64,000 nt of DNA from Elgaria multicarinata webbii (taxonomy: Eukaryota > Chordata > Lepidosauria > Squamata > Anguidae). The stretch lies in NCBI RefSeq assembly GCF_023053635.1, contig NC_086173.1, positions 144,555,197 to 144,619,196 on the forward strand, given 5' to 3'. Position 1 is the first letter of the stretch, and each line of letters starts with the position of its first letter. The notes below the pieces were generated by a model, which saw nothing but the letters and a program-made list of their open reading frames with translations, made no database searches and was not told where the DNA came from. Positions 45,558-57,545 of this stretch are shown here, piece by piece. The position numbers and the translations under genes were made by a program.

Positions 45558-48500
45558 GTAAATACGTGACTTAAAGCTTCATCCCACGTACCTGCTTCCC
45601 TCGGATTATCCCCGTAGCGCTAAGCTTTCGCAGTTGTTGTTTTTGCTACCAGGCGACAGCGATCCTTTGCATACCAGGAAGTGAGTTTAAGGGGGGAAAT
45701 GTAAAAAAATCATTAAAAAATCAACGGATGACCCAATTCAATTCAAATTTGGTATGCTTTAAGCTCTCCCTAATATCTATTACTGTGCCAATTTTGGTGT
45801 CTTTATCTTTAAAGCTTACGCAGATGTAAGCATTTCTTTAAAATCCTGCTCCTGCGCCCCAGCGGCGGCTCGGAAGATACGCTCAAAAAGTAGGGGCTAA
45901 ATACGGTGAATCTTTTGGCTTTATTGCACAATTAAGGCAGGATGCCTGGGAGTACTTCACAATCAAAGCAGATTATCAGGTGGAAAACTTCTGAGTCCTT
46001 TGCATGCAATTCGCAGTGATTGCACAGTATAACAGCTGGTGTGATAAAGCTTTTATTTGCCCCACCCCCACCACACACACTTAACATGCCCTGGGGTTGT
46101 GTTGAATGGCTGGGAGTGGGGGGAGTGAAATTCCTGCATACAGCTTCTAGGTCTGAGGCCTTCTGTGAGTGAATGGGTGGGGTTTTCTATTTGTTTCAGA
46201 TCCAGCAAGATTTCCTGCCCCCTGATCAAGAAACCCTCTACAGGGAAGTGTTGCAACAGAGCTACAACACCATCTTCATGGGTGAGATGGCTGTTACCTA
46301 TTCTTTTCCTTTAAGGTTTAAGGGTACATTTTTTCAAGTGCTGTAATGTTAAACTGGCCTTGTCCTGGGCCAGATCTACACCAAGCAGGATATAACAGTT
46401 TGAAAACGGTGTATGGAATGTGTCCTGGGGACTGAACAGTTGTCAAAACCGTTACAAAGCAGTGGTGTAGATCCTGCCCAAGTCTGAGTTTAACAGCATC
46501 TCAAGAAAACAATGGGAGCTATATGGGAGAGTAGCAGAGCTAAGGATTTGCCGGGTATAGCTACACCATGGACTTGCAGTGCAGTCCTGTGCATGTTTAC
46601 TCAGAAGTAAGCCCCATTGTGTTCAGTAAGGCTTACTCCAAGGTAAATGTATAGGATTGCAGCCTTAGAGTGGTTAATAGTCATTCTTTCTTCCCAGGGA
46701 AGGAATTGTACTTCTCTGGAAATTGTATGTTGGCAAAAAAACCCGAAAACTAGATTAAATATATACAAGGCAAAATATACCTCCTCTGTGAGAGAGAAAG
46801 AAGAAGGAACTCTCCTAAGGCTGAATTGCTTTGTTTGGGGGATGAAAACCGCCCTAATAATACGTTTATATTAAAAGTTACATTTATTTATTTATATGCT
46901 GCCTTTCCAATAAATGCCACCAAGACATGGGGCAATTCACATAAAAACAGTAATACGTAAAAACTTAAAAGCAATAAAACCATATTAAAACAACATAAAA
47001 AGTGCTACTCGCAATTTAAAAGTCACGCTTATTAAATCATAAATAAATAATGTGTAAAATGATTTAACTGAAATAGCAGTCTGCTGCCTGATTATTCAAG
47101 GAATGACACCTTTTTAATGAAACCAAATATTTTTAAGGGCACAATGCTATGCATGTTTAGACAGAAAAATGTCCTAGAACACCCAGCGTTTCCCAGACAG
47201 CCATGCTGACTGAGGAATGCTGAAAATTGTAGGACTTTTTTCTGTCTAAACATGCATAGGATTGCGCCCTAAATTGATTGTGGCTGATGTCCTATATTCG
47301 TCTGGGAGCAAGTCTCATTGCACTCAGTGGAGATTACTTTTGAGCAGACATGTATAGGACTGCACTGAAATCTAGGCAGAGGAGGGCAACCAGGATGATC
47401 AGGGGTCTGGAAACAAAGCCCTATGAAGAGAGACTGAAAGAACTGGGCATGTTTAGCCTGGAGAAGAGAAGATTGACGGGTTGTCACACAGAGCCAAGAT
47501 CTCTTCTCGATCATTCCAGAGTGCAGGACATGGAATAATGGGCTCAAGTTAAAGGAAGCCAGATTCCAGCTGGACATCAGGAAAAACTTCCTGACTGTTA
47601 GAGCAGTATGACAATGGAATCAGTTACCTAGGGAGGTTGTGGGCTCTCCCACACTAGAGGCATTCAAGAGGCAGCTGGACAACCATCTGTCAGGGATGCT
47701 TTAGGGTGGATTCCTGCATTGAGCAGGGGGTTGGACTCGATGGCCTTGTAGGCCCCTTCCAACTCTGCTATTCTATGACTCCTGGTAGCCTTAAAGCAAG
47801 TATGTTTAATTTGCATGACACATACAAATCACAAAATTCAGCTTTTTGGGGCACATAATTTGTGTGTATTGAGTAATTAACTCCCAATAAACTTAATAGG
47901 ACTTGCTTCTGAGTAGACATGTTTAGGTTTGCACTGTTAATTTACCTTTTAGTTTGTTCTTATTGAACTATGGGTTGTTTTTAGATTGTAACCTGAGCCC
48001 TTGGTAGATGGGATAGGAGAGAGGTTCTAAATCAATAATGTATACATGAATATTGGGGTTGTCACCAATTAGAAAATTAGTTGCATATGTAATACAATCC
48101 TATGAATATATACATGGAAGTAAGGCCCTCTGTGTTCAATGGGACTTATTCCTAAGATTGTTTGCATAGGACTACAGCCTTAGTTGGTTGATTAAGCATT
48201 TAAATATGTAAATATTCACATATAAAATAAAACAATAGCTCCAAAGGGGGAAAAAACATTCTTTGTTTTCTGATGATACATTCACATGTCACAATAGGCA
48301 ACATGTTTGAAGTGGCATTCTCTCCTTAATAGGACAAAATGCCTCTTTTATGATGGTGATTGCCAGCGGCAGCAAATGCTTGCATTTTAGAAAACCAAAA
48401 TCTGCTGCTCGATAAATAAGAAACATCTCAGTGAAATTGTTTTTTTATTCATTCATCTAACTGATGAACACTGGTGGTTTGGATGTTCATTTTCATCAAC

Positions 48501-51500
48501 TGATGCTCATTTACAAGAAATGGGCCCGTTGCATTTATGCTATAAGATTTTTTTCTGAAATGCTTAGCTCAAGACTGAAAAACGTGCCTTGCATTTGAAA
48601 CAAAAACCCATACCCATATTTCAGTGATACATTCGAAATTGAAACAGTAGAAAAAACGAGAGCCAGTGTGGTGTAGTGGCTAGAGTGTTGGACTGGGAGT
48701 TGGGAGATCCAGGTTCTAGTCCCCACTCAGCCACAGAAGCTCACTGGGTGACTTTAGGCCAGTCACAGACTCTCAGCCCAACCTACCTCACAGGGTTGTT
48801 GTTGGGAGGATAAAATGGAGAGGAGGAGGATTATGTATGCTCCCTTGGGTTCCTTGGAGGAAAAATTGCGGGATATAAATTTAATCAATAAATAAATGAC
48901 CCAAGTGATAGGGCTTTACAATCCAACACTCTTTCTTTGGATAACATTGAGGTCATCTTGGCAATTGTTTTCATAACTTAACCCAGAATTCACTGTTAAC
49001 CTGTTTGTGTATTCCCTTTAAAACAGTCACTACTTTTTATTTATTTACATTTTCAAATTTAAGAGTAAGTATCTTCAGTTGCGCATCACTTGGCATTTCA
49101 TAATAAAGCATTCTATATTGCTTTGAGAGAGGAGAATTAACCATTTCTCAACAGTTTTTCTGGTAACTCCAAGAAAGCTATTCTTTTCAGATCCTTGGCA
49201 GGTTATTCCTCAACCCGAACTGTCTTTACAGCAGGGGTGGGGAATGTGTGGTCCTCCAGATGTTGTCGGCCCTAGTCAGCGTAGCCAGTGGTAAGGCCTT
49301 AAGAGGAGTTGCGATCCAGTGACATTGGGAGAGTCACACATTCCCCATGCCTGCTTTACAAGGCTCAGGAAGAAGTTTTTTGCCATTTATTTTATTTAGA
49401 AATGCATTTTAGAAATTTGCGGGTGGTTTTTGTGAATGTGCACAGCCGAAAGCTCTAACGGCATTAAACCGATAACGAAATCACTTTAAAACAGCAGTGG
49501 AAGCACATCTGTTTGTCAAACTACCACACTATTTAAAATAATAAATTTTGCTTTATGCTGTTGCCTAAGGGCCACTTTACAGGGTTGATCATGTCTTTTG
49601 CACAACATTCAAAGGGCTCTGAGCATACACCTGAGAGCCTTGACCAATTCTTGATGTCCCAGGTCCTTTCCCCCAGCTGCTACCTGAGGCCTGTATTTAA
49701 CTGGAGATGCTGGGGATTGGACATGGGACCTTTTAAACTGTGAAAACACTGGTCTACCACTGGGCTATGGATCCGTGAAGAGGCACTGCGTATCACTTAT
49801 GTGGCAGGTCCAAAGCAGCCCCCAGCCTTGAAAAGTAATAGTATTTAGGTCAGGCTTGTAACTTTTGTGAGCTTATTTATTAGCCTGCTTTTTGGTGTGT
49901 GTGTTTTTAAACTAGTCTGCTAAAAGGGCGTTTTATGCCCGTGCTTCCTTGCTGGTCAAAGAAGCAGCTCTCCAGTATGGAGGCTTCCTTCTCTCTGCAG
50001 CCAACACAGACATGCTGGTGGAAGAGGGATAGAGAGATCTGTCAGCCCCCTCACTTGCCTGCAGGGAATTCCTGGTTGCCTAGGGCTGCCAGGCTAGTCC
50101 TTAAATACAAAGCTGATTTAGGTGGCCCAAAGCTAGCGAGTGATTGCTTGCAGAACAGCCTTTTCTGAAAAGGAAATGTTGGAAACCAAGTTGCCAGTTG
50201 GCCAGGCTTGATTTTCTTTCCTCTTTCCATTTTTGTTGTTGTTTTGTTATATTTATTTGTACCCCATCTTTTCCCCAATACTCACCTGGATTTTCCTCTC
50301 CCTCTCTCAGCCTCCCCTCTTCAGCTTCAAGGACCCGAACTGCTTGTCCACCTGGAACAAATACAAGAACCCTGGGCCCCAGATAACCAGTGCCCTGCCA
50401 ACGATGCCAGCGAAGGTCTGGTTAACCAAGCAGTGAAAGAATGGCCAGAGACAAGAATTGGGTGGAATTCCTACCGGAGCCCTGTGAGCGTGCCCTCTTC
50501 AGATTCATCTAGTTCAGGTCAGGGTTGCCTCTGAAATGCTTTGCCTCCTAAAACCAGGCCTTTGCTTGTCACTGCCTATGTATCTCGTCTTCAGGACTAG
50601 CCTCCCCGCTGGATAGGTAGAATATTGGTTCGGTGTATCAAGGCTGTCAGAGGAGTTGTGCACTTAATTGTTGGGACCAAGACCCACTTCTAACACACTT
50701 GCGTAAGAGATGTGGCCCATCTCACATGGCTCCAGTGTTTGTGAATAGTGGAACTACGTGGGCAAGGCTGATCTTGCAGAGTCAGCTTCCTTAGTGCAGA
50801 ACCTCTTTCAGCCAGAGGGCTGAATTCCATCTCAAGGAATCCCTCAGGGGCTGCATTACAGGGATGGGCGGGGCCTAATGAAAAAGGGGCGGGGCCAAAA
50901 TATCAGCATATCGTACCTTAAAGCTGTTACTGCCAGCAACTAAACCTTAGGAGAGGCCTTCCAACCTTTTAGAATGGGGGGGGGGGAAACCTGCACAAAA
51001 TCTGGGAAACCTCTAAATGATCAGCGGTGGTGGTGGGAACAGGGATGGGGACGGGGGCGCATGGCCATCTGCAGAACCCCCAGAAGGGCCAGTTTGGGAC
51101 CCCAGGCTTGAGGTTCTGCACTCTTGCCCTAGGCAGACCTTTTAATTCCTGATTCCTTTACTGAGTTCCCTGTGAACATAAGTGCTCTGATGAATCAGAC
51201 TGAAGGCTTGTCCTTGTCTAACAATAGATTCCCACAGTGGCCAACCAAATACCACCAGGGAGCCCACAAACAGGACACGTGCGATAGTATCCTGCCGCTT
51301 TGTTACAATTGGGATTAAGTATGTGGTGGTTCCATATAGCCATTGAAAGACCTCATTTCCTCCATTAATTTGTCTAACCCCCATTTAAAGCCCTCTCTAT
51401 TTGGGGCCATCATCACTTTATTCTGATTTGTTATTAACATTTATATATCGCCTTATCTGCTAAAAAGCTGTGAAGGTGATGTACAATTTAAATCAATAAC

Positions 51501-54500
51501 ACCCTGCAACGATAGAAACGAGAGCTTTTAAAACATTAAAAATGACACATTTTAAAAGTCTAAGTTGAAGAAGTTGCATCTTTGCACCCTTTCTAAAAGC
51601 CAAGCGAGAGTGGGGGCCAATTGTAAAAGGGCCTCTCTGGGAGATCTTAATACTCAAGCAGATTCATAGTGAATCAGGCGGTCCCTTAGACAGCCAGGTC
51701 TTACGCCATGGAGGGAAGAATCCTATGCACCCCCAGATAGCACACCGACTGCAGATCCAGGAATCCGTGCTCCCTGCCCACTCCTCGCATCCGGCAGCTA
51801 GGGAATCACGCTGGCTGCCTTTCCGAGGTCACAGAGTGGGCATGCGGCTGCGAGGGGAGGGGGCTGCAGAAGCTGGGATACGATATATCCCGAGGCTTCC
51901 CCATCCTCCTTGCCTTCCACTCTAACATACCCCAGCTAGATGGGAAAAAGCCCATCTAGCCAAAATGCAGAGCGAGAGGAAGCTGCTCCTCCCACCCTGC
52001 ATAGGACGCTTGTAAGCTTCCACATTTCGAGGCTTCCAGGCAGCACCCTTACGATGCTGAAGGTTAAAACCAGTGCCTTGTATCGAGCCTAGAATGCAAT
52101 TAGCAACCAGTGTATACCTTTCAGGACAGGTATAATAGGTTCTCAGTACTGTGCTTCTTGTGGCAATGAAGTCCATAAGCTAATTATATGTTGTGGGAGG
52201 AAGTGTTTTTGTTTACCTGTCCTGAATCTATTGTTGATCAGTTTCTTTGGGTGACCCTGAATTCGAGTGGTATGAGAGAGGGCGAAAACCTTTTTCTCCT
52301 CAACACGCATAATGTTACAAATCTTGATCATGTCCTCCTTACCTCTTTTTTTCTAAACTAAAAACCCCCAAATGATGGCCTCTATCCAGCCTGCTTATAA
52401 AATCATTCTTTTCTCTCTTCATCCCAGCAGATGATGAATCAACAAGTGAGAAAGAAGAGAGAAATGTTAAGCAGGAAGGTTTCAGGGTCACAAAGCCACG
52501 TGCAGGTTTGCTAGGTAAATGTGTTGTCAATCACTGGAAGGAAGAAGCCAGTGAGAGTTGGCGCAGTCAACCGCAAGGCATTATTGGTTACGCCAACGAA
52601 AATGATGGAGATAGTAGTAACAGCCCGCAAGGAATAAACGTCCAAGAGAGCCACAACGTATGCTGTGAGTGTGGGAAAAGCTTTGGCAGGAGATCGTCCC
52701 TCAATAGACATCTCAAAATCCACAGTAATGAGAAACCCTATAAATGTTCCACCTGTGACAAATGTTTCATTGAGAAATCAAATCTCAATGCGCATATAAG
52801 AAAAAAACATAAGAGAAAATCCCATTCAAGAAGGGAACACTATGAATGCTCTGAGTGTGGTGAGAACTTTGTTACAAGAGCCTCTCTTACTGAGCATCAG
52901 AGAGCACACACCAATGAGACAACCTATCCATGCCCTATCTGTAAGAAAAACTACATGGAGGAGAGATATCTTGTTAGGCATCTAATGGTGGACCACTCAG
53001 GAGCAAATCTCTTTAAATGCTCTGTCTGTGGAAAAGGCTTCATGAAAGAGAAAGACCTTGTTAGGCATCGAATCATGAGCCATATCGAAGACCATGGGAC
53101 TTCGTATTCTGGCAGTGGGGAAAACTACAGGGAGAAATCATTCCTAATCAAACCTCAGAGGCTCCACTTGAGTGAATTTACTTTTAAATGGCCAGAGTGC
53201 AAGAAGAATTCAAGAGACAACAGAAGCGTTGACAATCAGAAAATGCATGAAAAAGAGACACACACTCCTTATCAGGGAAGCGTCATGGAAGGATATGACA
53301 AATTGTGCCCTGTTTGTGGGAAATATTTCAAGAATGAGAGATGTTTTGCTAACCATCAGAGAATGCACCTGAGAGAGCAACAACATGAACAGACAGGTGA
53401 AGGAAATGTTGTCAAGGAAGAAGTGCAGCTCACTAGAAATCAGATAATCCAAGTAAATATGAAACACAGTACATGCTTTGACTGTGGAAAACCCCTCTGC
53501 ACCAATGCAATGCTAGCTAGGCAGCCAAAGAGTAAAATGGAAGATAATTTCAATGAGTGCCATGATTGTGGGAAAATTTTCAGCAACACCCAGTGTTTTT
53601 CTAATCATCAGAGAATTCACACAGAAGAACAATCTAAAAACGCCTCCCTTCAGAGTGAAAGCATGCTGTCCGCTGGCCAACAGGAAACTCCCCTGAAAGA
53701 AAGAAGTTATAAATGCTCTAATTGTGGGAGAGCATACACAACCGAATATAATCTCAAGAGGCATCAGCACACCCACTCAGAATGCAGACCCAAAAATGGT
53801 TCCAGCCAAGGGAAGGAGTCTGCCTGTAGATGGCCCTTCACTAAGGTTCAGAAGGATCAGGCCAAAGAACAACTCCCGCAGCACAAATGCTCCTACTGCG
53901 GGAAAGTGTTCCAAGCTAAAAGTGTCCTCAATAGGCATCAGCAAATCCACATAAAAGGTAAGCCCTATAAATGCAATGTCTGTGGGAAAGGCTTTGCGCA
54001 CAGGTACACTCTTGCGCATCACCAAGAAGCCCACGAGGAAGAAAAGGTCTATCAGCACAAGTGCTCCCTCTGCGGAAAAGCCTTCAGAACCCATTCATCC
54101 CTCCGTAGACATCAGCAACTGCACATGGGGAGCAAGCCCTATTCGTGCGACATCTGCGGGAAAGCCTTTACCTACAGATATGCCCTCACTAATCACCGGG
54201 AGATACATGTGGAAGGGCGGTCCTATAAATGCTCTTTCTGTTGGAAAGCCTTCCGAACCAATTACTCTCTCAGTAGACACAAGCGCATCCACATGGAAAT
54301 AAGGTCCTATCAGTGCTCCATCTGTGGGAAAGCATTTGGAACAAAATACTCCCTCTCTAGGCATCAGGACATGCATATGCAAGACAATCCAGATAACTTG
54401 TCCAGTACTGGGAAAGATCCAGCTGACAGATCAGTCTTGGCTAAAAATCAAGCTAGTGACACGGAAGAAAATTCTAATAATTGGTCTGGCATTTCAACCC

Positions 54501-55558
54501 TCTCTGGGCATCAGGAACTACACATGGAAGGGAAAAACCTTGAATGCTCTGAGCGTGGGGGTGGCTCCACCTGCACTAAACATCACTTCGAAGAAAATTC
54601 TTCTAAAGGCTTAGAGTGTGAGAGAGCATTCATTGGCAACTTGATGCTTCCTAAAGCTCAAATTAGCCTTGCCAAGGGACATAACAATGAATGGTTTGAA
54701 AATTCAGTCTATTCTAGGCATCAGGGAGTCTGCACGGAAGGGAAAAAACCCGAGTGTTCTGGGAATGTGGGCAGCTCAGATCTTGCTAGACATCAGAGCA
54801 GCCACTTAGAGGAAAATTCTGCTGAAGGGTTTGATGGTGGCAAACGTTTTAGGGATTGTGCAGCATTCACTAAAGATCAAGCCGGCCAACCTGAAGGAAA
54901 TGTCAACAAATGGACTGACCGTTCAGTCTCCTCTGAATATCAGGGGCTTCACAAGGAAGAAAATCCTCCAGAGTGCCCCAAGAATGAGGGAACCTTCATG
55001 GGTAAAATAGCTCTCTCTAAACATCAGAGCACCCGTGGAGAAGAAAATTCCATTGGAGGGTTTGAGGGTAAGGAACCCTTCAAGGACAGCTCAAGCCACA
55101 GTAGTCATCAAGGAATCATCACAGACAAGCAAAGTTATACATGCTCTAACTGTGGGAAATCCTGGAAGAACAAATATTCCCTCATGAGGCATCAAAAAAC
55201 CCACTCAGAAGAGAGACCATATCAGTGCCAAATGTGTAAGAAAAGCTTCCACCACCCCAAAGACCTTACAAGGCATCAGATAACTCATTCAGACCTCAGG
55301 CCTTACCAGTGTAGTGAATGTGAGAAACAGTTTAAGTCAAAAGCCTCCCTTCTCAAACATCAGAAAGCCCACAAAGGAGAGAAACCTTATTGCTGTTCTT
55401 ACTGTGGCAAGAGAGTCACAACAAAATCAATTCTTCAGTGTCACTTGAGAATCCACACGGGAGAGAGGCCATATAAATGTACAGAGTGTGGCAAAGGGTA
55501 TATAACAAACTGGTTCCTTAAAAAACATTTGAAGTCACATTTGAAAACAAATTCATAA
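45534..55558 (+). CDS. KRAB-C2H2 zinc-finger gene, four coding exons
   Basis: Joining 45534-45557, 46200-46281, 50311-50517 and 52431-55558 gives an uninterrupted 1146-residue frame with GT/AG introns. Order: 8-codon leader (MAKAESAQ), a shortened KRAB-A, a KRAB-B-like exon, an acidic/basic spacer, then C2H2 fingers. KRAB zinc-finger proteins are nuclear DNA-binding repressors that usually recruit TRIM28. The KRAB-A lacks its first third, including the DV and EEW positions known to matter for TRIM28, so classic repression is doubtful. About 19 fingers fit C-X2-C-X12-H-X3-5-H; many others are decayed. No orthologue name can be given from sequence alone. Confidence 0.88.
46200..46281 (+). CDS. 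Shortened KRAB-A exon
   Basis: An 82-nt exon after tttgtttcag and before gtgaga. It includes [18 protein letters not shown], matching the second half of a KRAB-A box (LLDPDQKALYREVMLENY). The usual exon is about 127 nt; the missing part would encode the conserved start. Confidence 0.82.
46370..46485. mobile_element. MITE with ggccagatctacac ends
   Basis: Shorter relative of 17188-17325 with ends ggccagatctacaccaagc and gtgtagatcctgcccaag. Confidence 0.65.
47130..47275. mobile_element. Palindromic MITE
   Basis: Arms gggcacaatgctatgcatg...tttagacagaaaaa and ttttttctgtctaaacatgcataggattgcgccc. Two agtaagtccc-family MITEs lie nearby (46573-46670, 47280-47368). Confidence 0.7.
47368..47790 (+). 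mobile_element. CR1 LINE 3' end
   Basis: Coding scrap [20 protein letters not shown] then [14 protein letters not shown], followed by the standard CR1 3' end to ctgctattctatgact. A short piece of the normal CR1 3' sequence seems missing after the coding scrap. Confidence 0.8.
48660..48898 (+). mobile_element. tRNA-derived SINE
   Basis: Begins gagccagtgtggtgtagtgg with an A-box-like tgtagtggctagagtg and a B-box-like ggttctagtcccc; ends in a LINE-like tail and (AATA)n. Reverse copies occur at 61880-62110 and 44215-44440, and decayed ones near 57640 and 58480. Confidence 0.8.
48900..50310. other. Zinc-finger gene intron interior
   Basis: A MITE of the acaactcccat family lies near 49215-49350. 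No other recognised element or exon was found. Confidence 0.4.
50311..50517 (+). CDS. KRAB-B-like exon
   Basis: A 207-nt exon after ctctctcag and before gtcagg. It opens with [20 protein letters not shown] followed by WAPD, the KRAB-B pattern (P-L-LEQ-EPW). A hydrophilic Ser-rich tail follows. Confidence 0.8.
50800..52345 (-). mobile_element. Repeat-filled intron: CR1 and L2-like fragments
   Basis: 51170-51400 is CR1 3' UTR, minus; 51425-52140 a decayed L2-like 3' end; 52140-52345 CR1 coding end, minus ([20 protein letters not shown]). 50800-51125 resembles 36700-36780 (gtgcagaacctc) and is unclassified. Confidence 0.6.
52431..55558 (+). CDS. Zinc-finger terminal exon
   Basis: Starts after cagcag and ends at TAA; the frame is set by the preceding exon (D-D-E-S-T). 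Intact fingers cluster in three groups: five near 52659-53080, a middle set near 53310-54375, and five near 55135-55545. Individual finger remnants lacking Cys or His occur near 53090-53230 and 53470-53530, and a long decayed block spans about 54380-55130. Linkers such as HTGERPYKC and HSEERPYQC occur in the last group. Confidence 0.95.
54380..55130 (+). other. Block of decayed zinc-finger repeats inside the ORF
   Basis: About nine repeats of roughly 28 codons keep finger-like spacing (for example [22 protein letters not shown]) but have lost zinc ligands. The frame stays open throughout. Confidence 0.8.
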
Positions 55559-56154
55559 GAGGCCCCTCATGATGATGATCAGATTTCCTAATACATCTTT
55601 CTATAATTTCGGGAGTTGAAATGGGACAATTGTTGATGTTCTAAGAGTGCCGCCATGGGGTTCTAGCTAGGATCTGTCTGGACTGAAACACACATGCATC
55701 TTTAGATGGCCCAGGTTCTTTATATAAGCAAAAGTCATAAACTACCTCAGAAACTGAAGCTTGAATCCACTTTATCTGTTCAGACTCAAATCACTCAGAT
55801 GTCTCAGCATAAGAAATGGACCTCCATGATGCCTGTGATATAGAGGTCTTCTCATTTTGAATTCCTGAAAGAAATGGGTACTGGATAGTGAAGGAAGATA
55901 ATGATGATAGTAACAGCAAAGTGACCAGTTTACCTTGCCAAAGGAAAAGGTGGGTATAGGGGATGGGGGAACCATCCCATAATACCCCCTAAAACATCCA
56001 CTGCCCAATCAAAAAAACAAGTGTTGTAAAATATCTGACCAACTTGATTTGACGTTGAAATGGTCTGAATTCTAATTCAGAGTTCCTCTTTCATCTTCTG
56101 CAATATGTTTATGCCCAAAAAAATCTAGAAATGAAACATTTTACTGAGGATGTT

Positions 56155-56160
56155 AATAAA
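56155..56160 (+). terminator. Possible polyadenylation signal of the zinc-finger gene
   Basis: AATAAA about 600 nt after the stop codon; another lies near 56193. Confidence 0.45.
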
Positions 56161-56290
56161 AGATGGTGGCAGGAATCAATCCAGTTGTTTGGTAATAAAT
56201 TGGTGCTAAATGAACTCAAGAGAGAGAGTTTTCTTTCCATTTCAAATTGCATTGGGAATTAAAATCAGATGGAGAGTATTTCAAATCACT

Positions 56291-56424
56291 GGCCTGGTTC
56301 AGACAACACGCTAAACCATGCTGCTTAACCACAAAATGGTTAATGGAATGCATTAAGGTTAATGCATTCCCTTAACCATTTTGTGGTTAAGCAGCATGGT
56401 TTAGCGTGTTGTCTGAACCAGGCC
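56291..56424. mobile_element. Near-perfect palindromic MITE
   Basis: 134 bp; arms of about 66 bp with a single mismatch, starting ggcctggttcagacaacacg. Flanks both read ACT, a possible 3-bp target duplication. Confidence 0.85.
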
Positions 56425-57394
56425 ACTGTCCTATTTTGGAACTGGCAGGGAAAATGCACACCAGCTTTCTGTAACCTGATTCCCTCCAAATATGTTGGAT
56501 GGCTACTCCAATCATTCCTAGCTAGCCTGGCCGGAAACGATGGGCACTGTAGTCCCAACACATCTGGAGGTTGCAGGTTGTTGAAAGCATATGCTCAGCT
56601 TCCGTAGCAAGGCCCTTTATTAAATAGGGCATTGGCAAGGTTGTTGCTTGTGCACCTTTTTCTCAATCTCTCTTTTCTTTCTCTCCCCCCACCCCCTTCT
56701 CTTGGAAAATGTTTTATAGGCAAAAAAAGGGAAGTTGTCTTATAATAACTGAAGGCACAAAAAGTAAGGGATAATGAAGCAAGTAAGTGATGAAATTAGA
56801 ACTGAGAGGTTTTTACATTACACAAGGACCAAATACACAGGATTGTTAAGAATAATTGTATGGAGTCCATCTTTGGCATGAATCCAATGAACCCAAATTT
56901 CTCATATAGACACCTTGTGACTACGGCTATTTTATAGGAACAGTTGTCATTAATCACTGGGTTAATCCGAAACCCTGAGGTTGAATTCTTTACAGTGTGT
57001 GGCTTTTTAAAAATAAAACTTTTGTTAGCATCTGTTTTTCTGGATTTTATTTGGGAGTGGGAGGAGGGAGACACGGCTGTAGATATGCCTGGCCCCGTGT
57101 CAATATGAGATTATCTAGCCGAAATTAGAAGAGAAAAACATGGCACAAATGGTCATTACACAGCAGATACTACTAAACTTGACTCCTTACATACCAGAGG
57201 GTTGAAAAATATGCCAGGAAAAGGTGAGCCATTTCAGTATATAGCCAGGCAAACTGGAAGCAGCAGCACATCTAATAAAACTGAATGGATCAAGAGAAGC
57301 ATATATTTGAACTTTTTAAGCTGATTGAAAAGTATGTATTTCATTTTCTTTAGGTCTTTACCTGTACAAATGCACTTGGGCAAAGGTTAACATA

Positions 57395-57545
57395 GTTACA
57401 GTCTATGCATGTTTAGTCAGAAAAAATGTTGTAGGACTCCCACCCACCCCTGTCTAAACATGTATAGGATTGCTCTCTTAAATTTACTTGGAACCAAACT
57501 GTATTCAAACAAGTGGGACTTTCTTCTGAGCAAACATGCTTGGGA
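57395..57545. mobile_element. Two adjacent MITE remnants
   Basis: 57395-57480 belongs to the gcataggattg family (gcatgtttagtcagaaaaaa, gtctaaacatgtataggattgc); 57480-57545 to the agtaagtccc family. 56430-57394 shows no gene. Confidence 0.5.

Noticed and set aside
48660-48898. A functional tRNA gene
   Set aside because: A- and B-box-like words are present but no cloverleaf; it is a SINE head followed by a LINE-like tail.
52508-55558. Zinc-finger ORF starting at TTG (52508)
   Set aside because: TTG is an artefact of ORF calling; the frame continues upstream to the splice acceptor at 52431 and the real ATG is in the leader exon at 45534.
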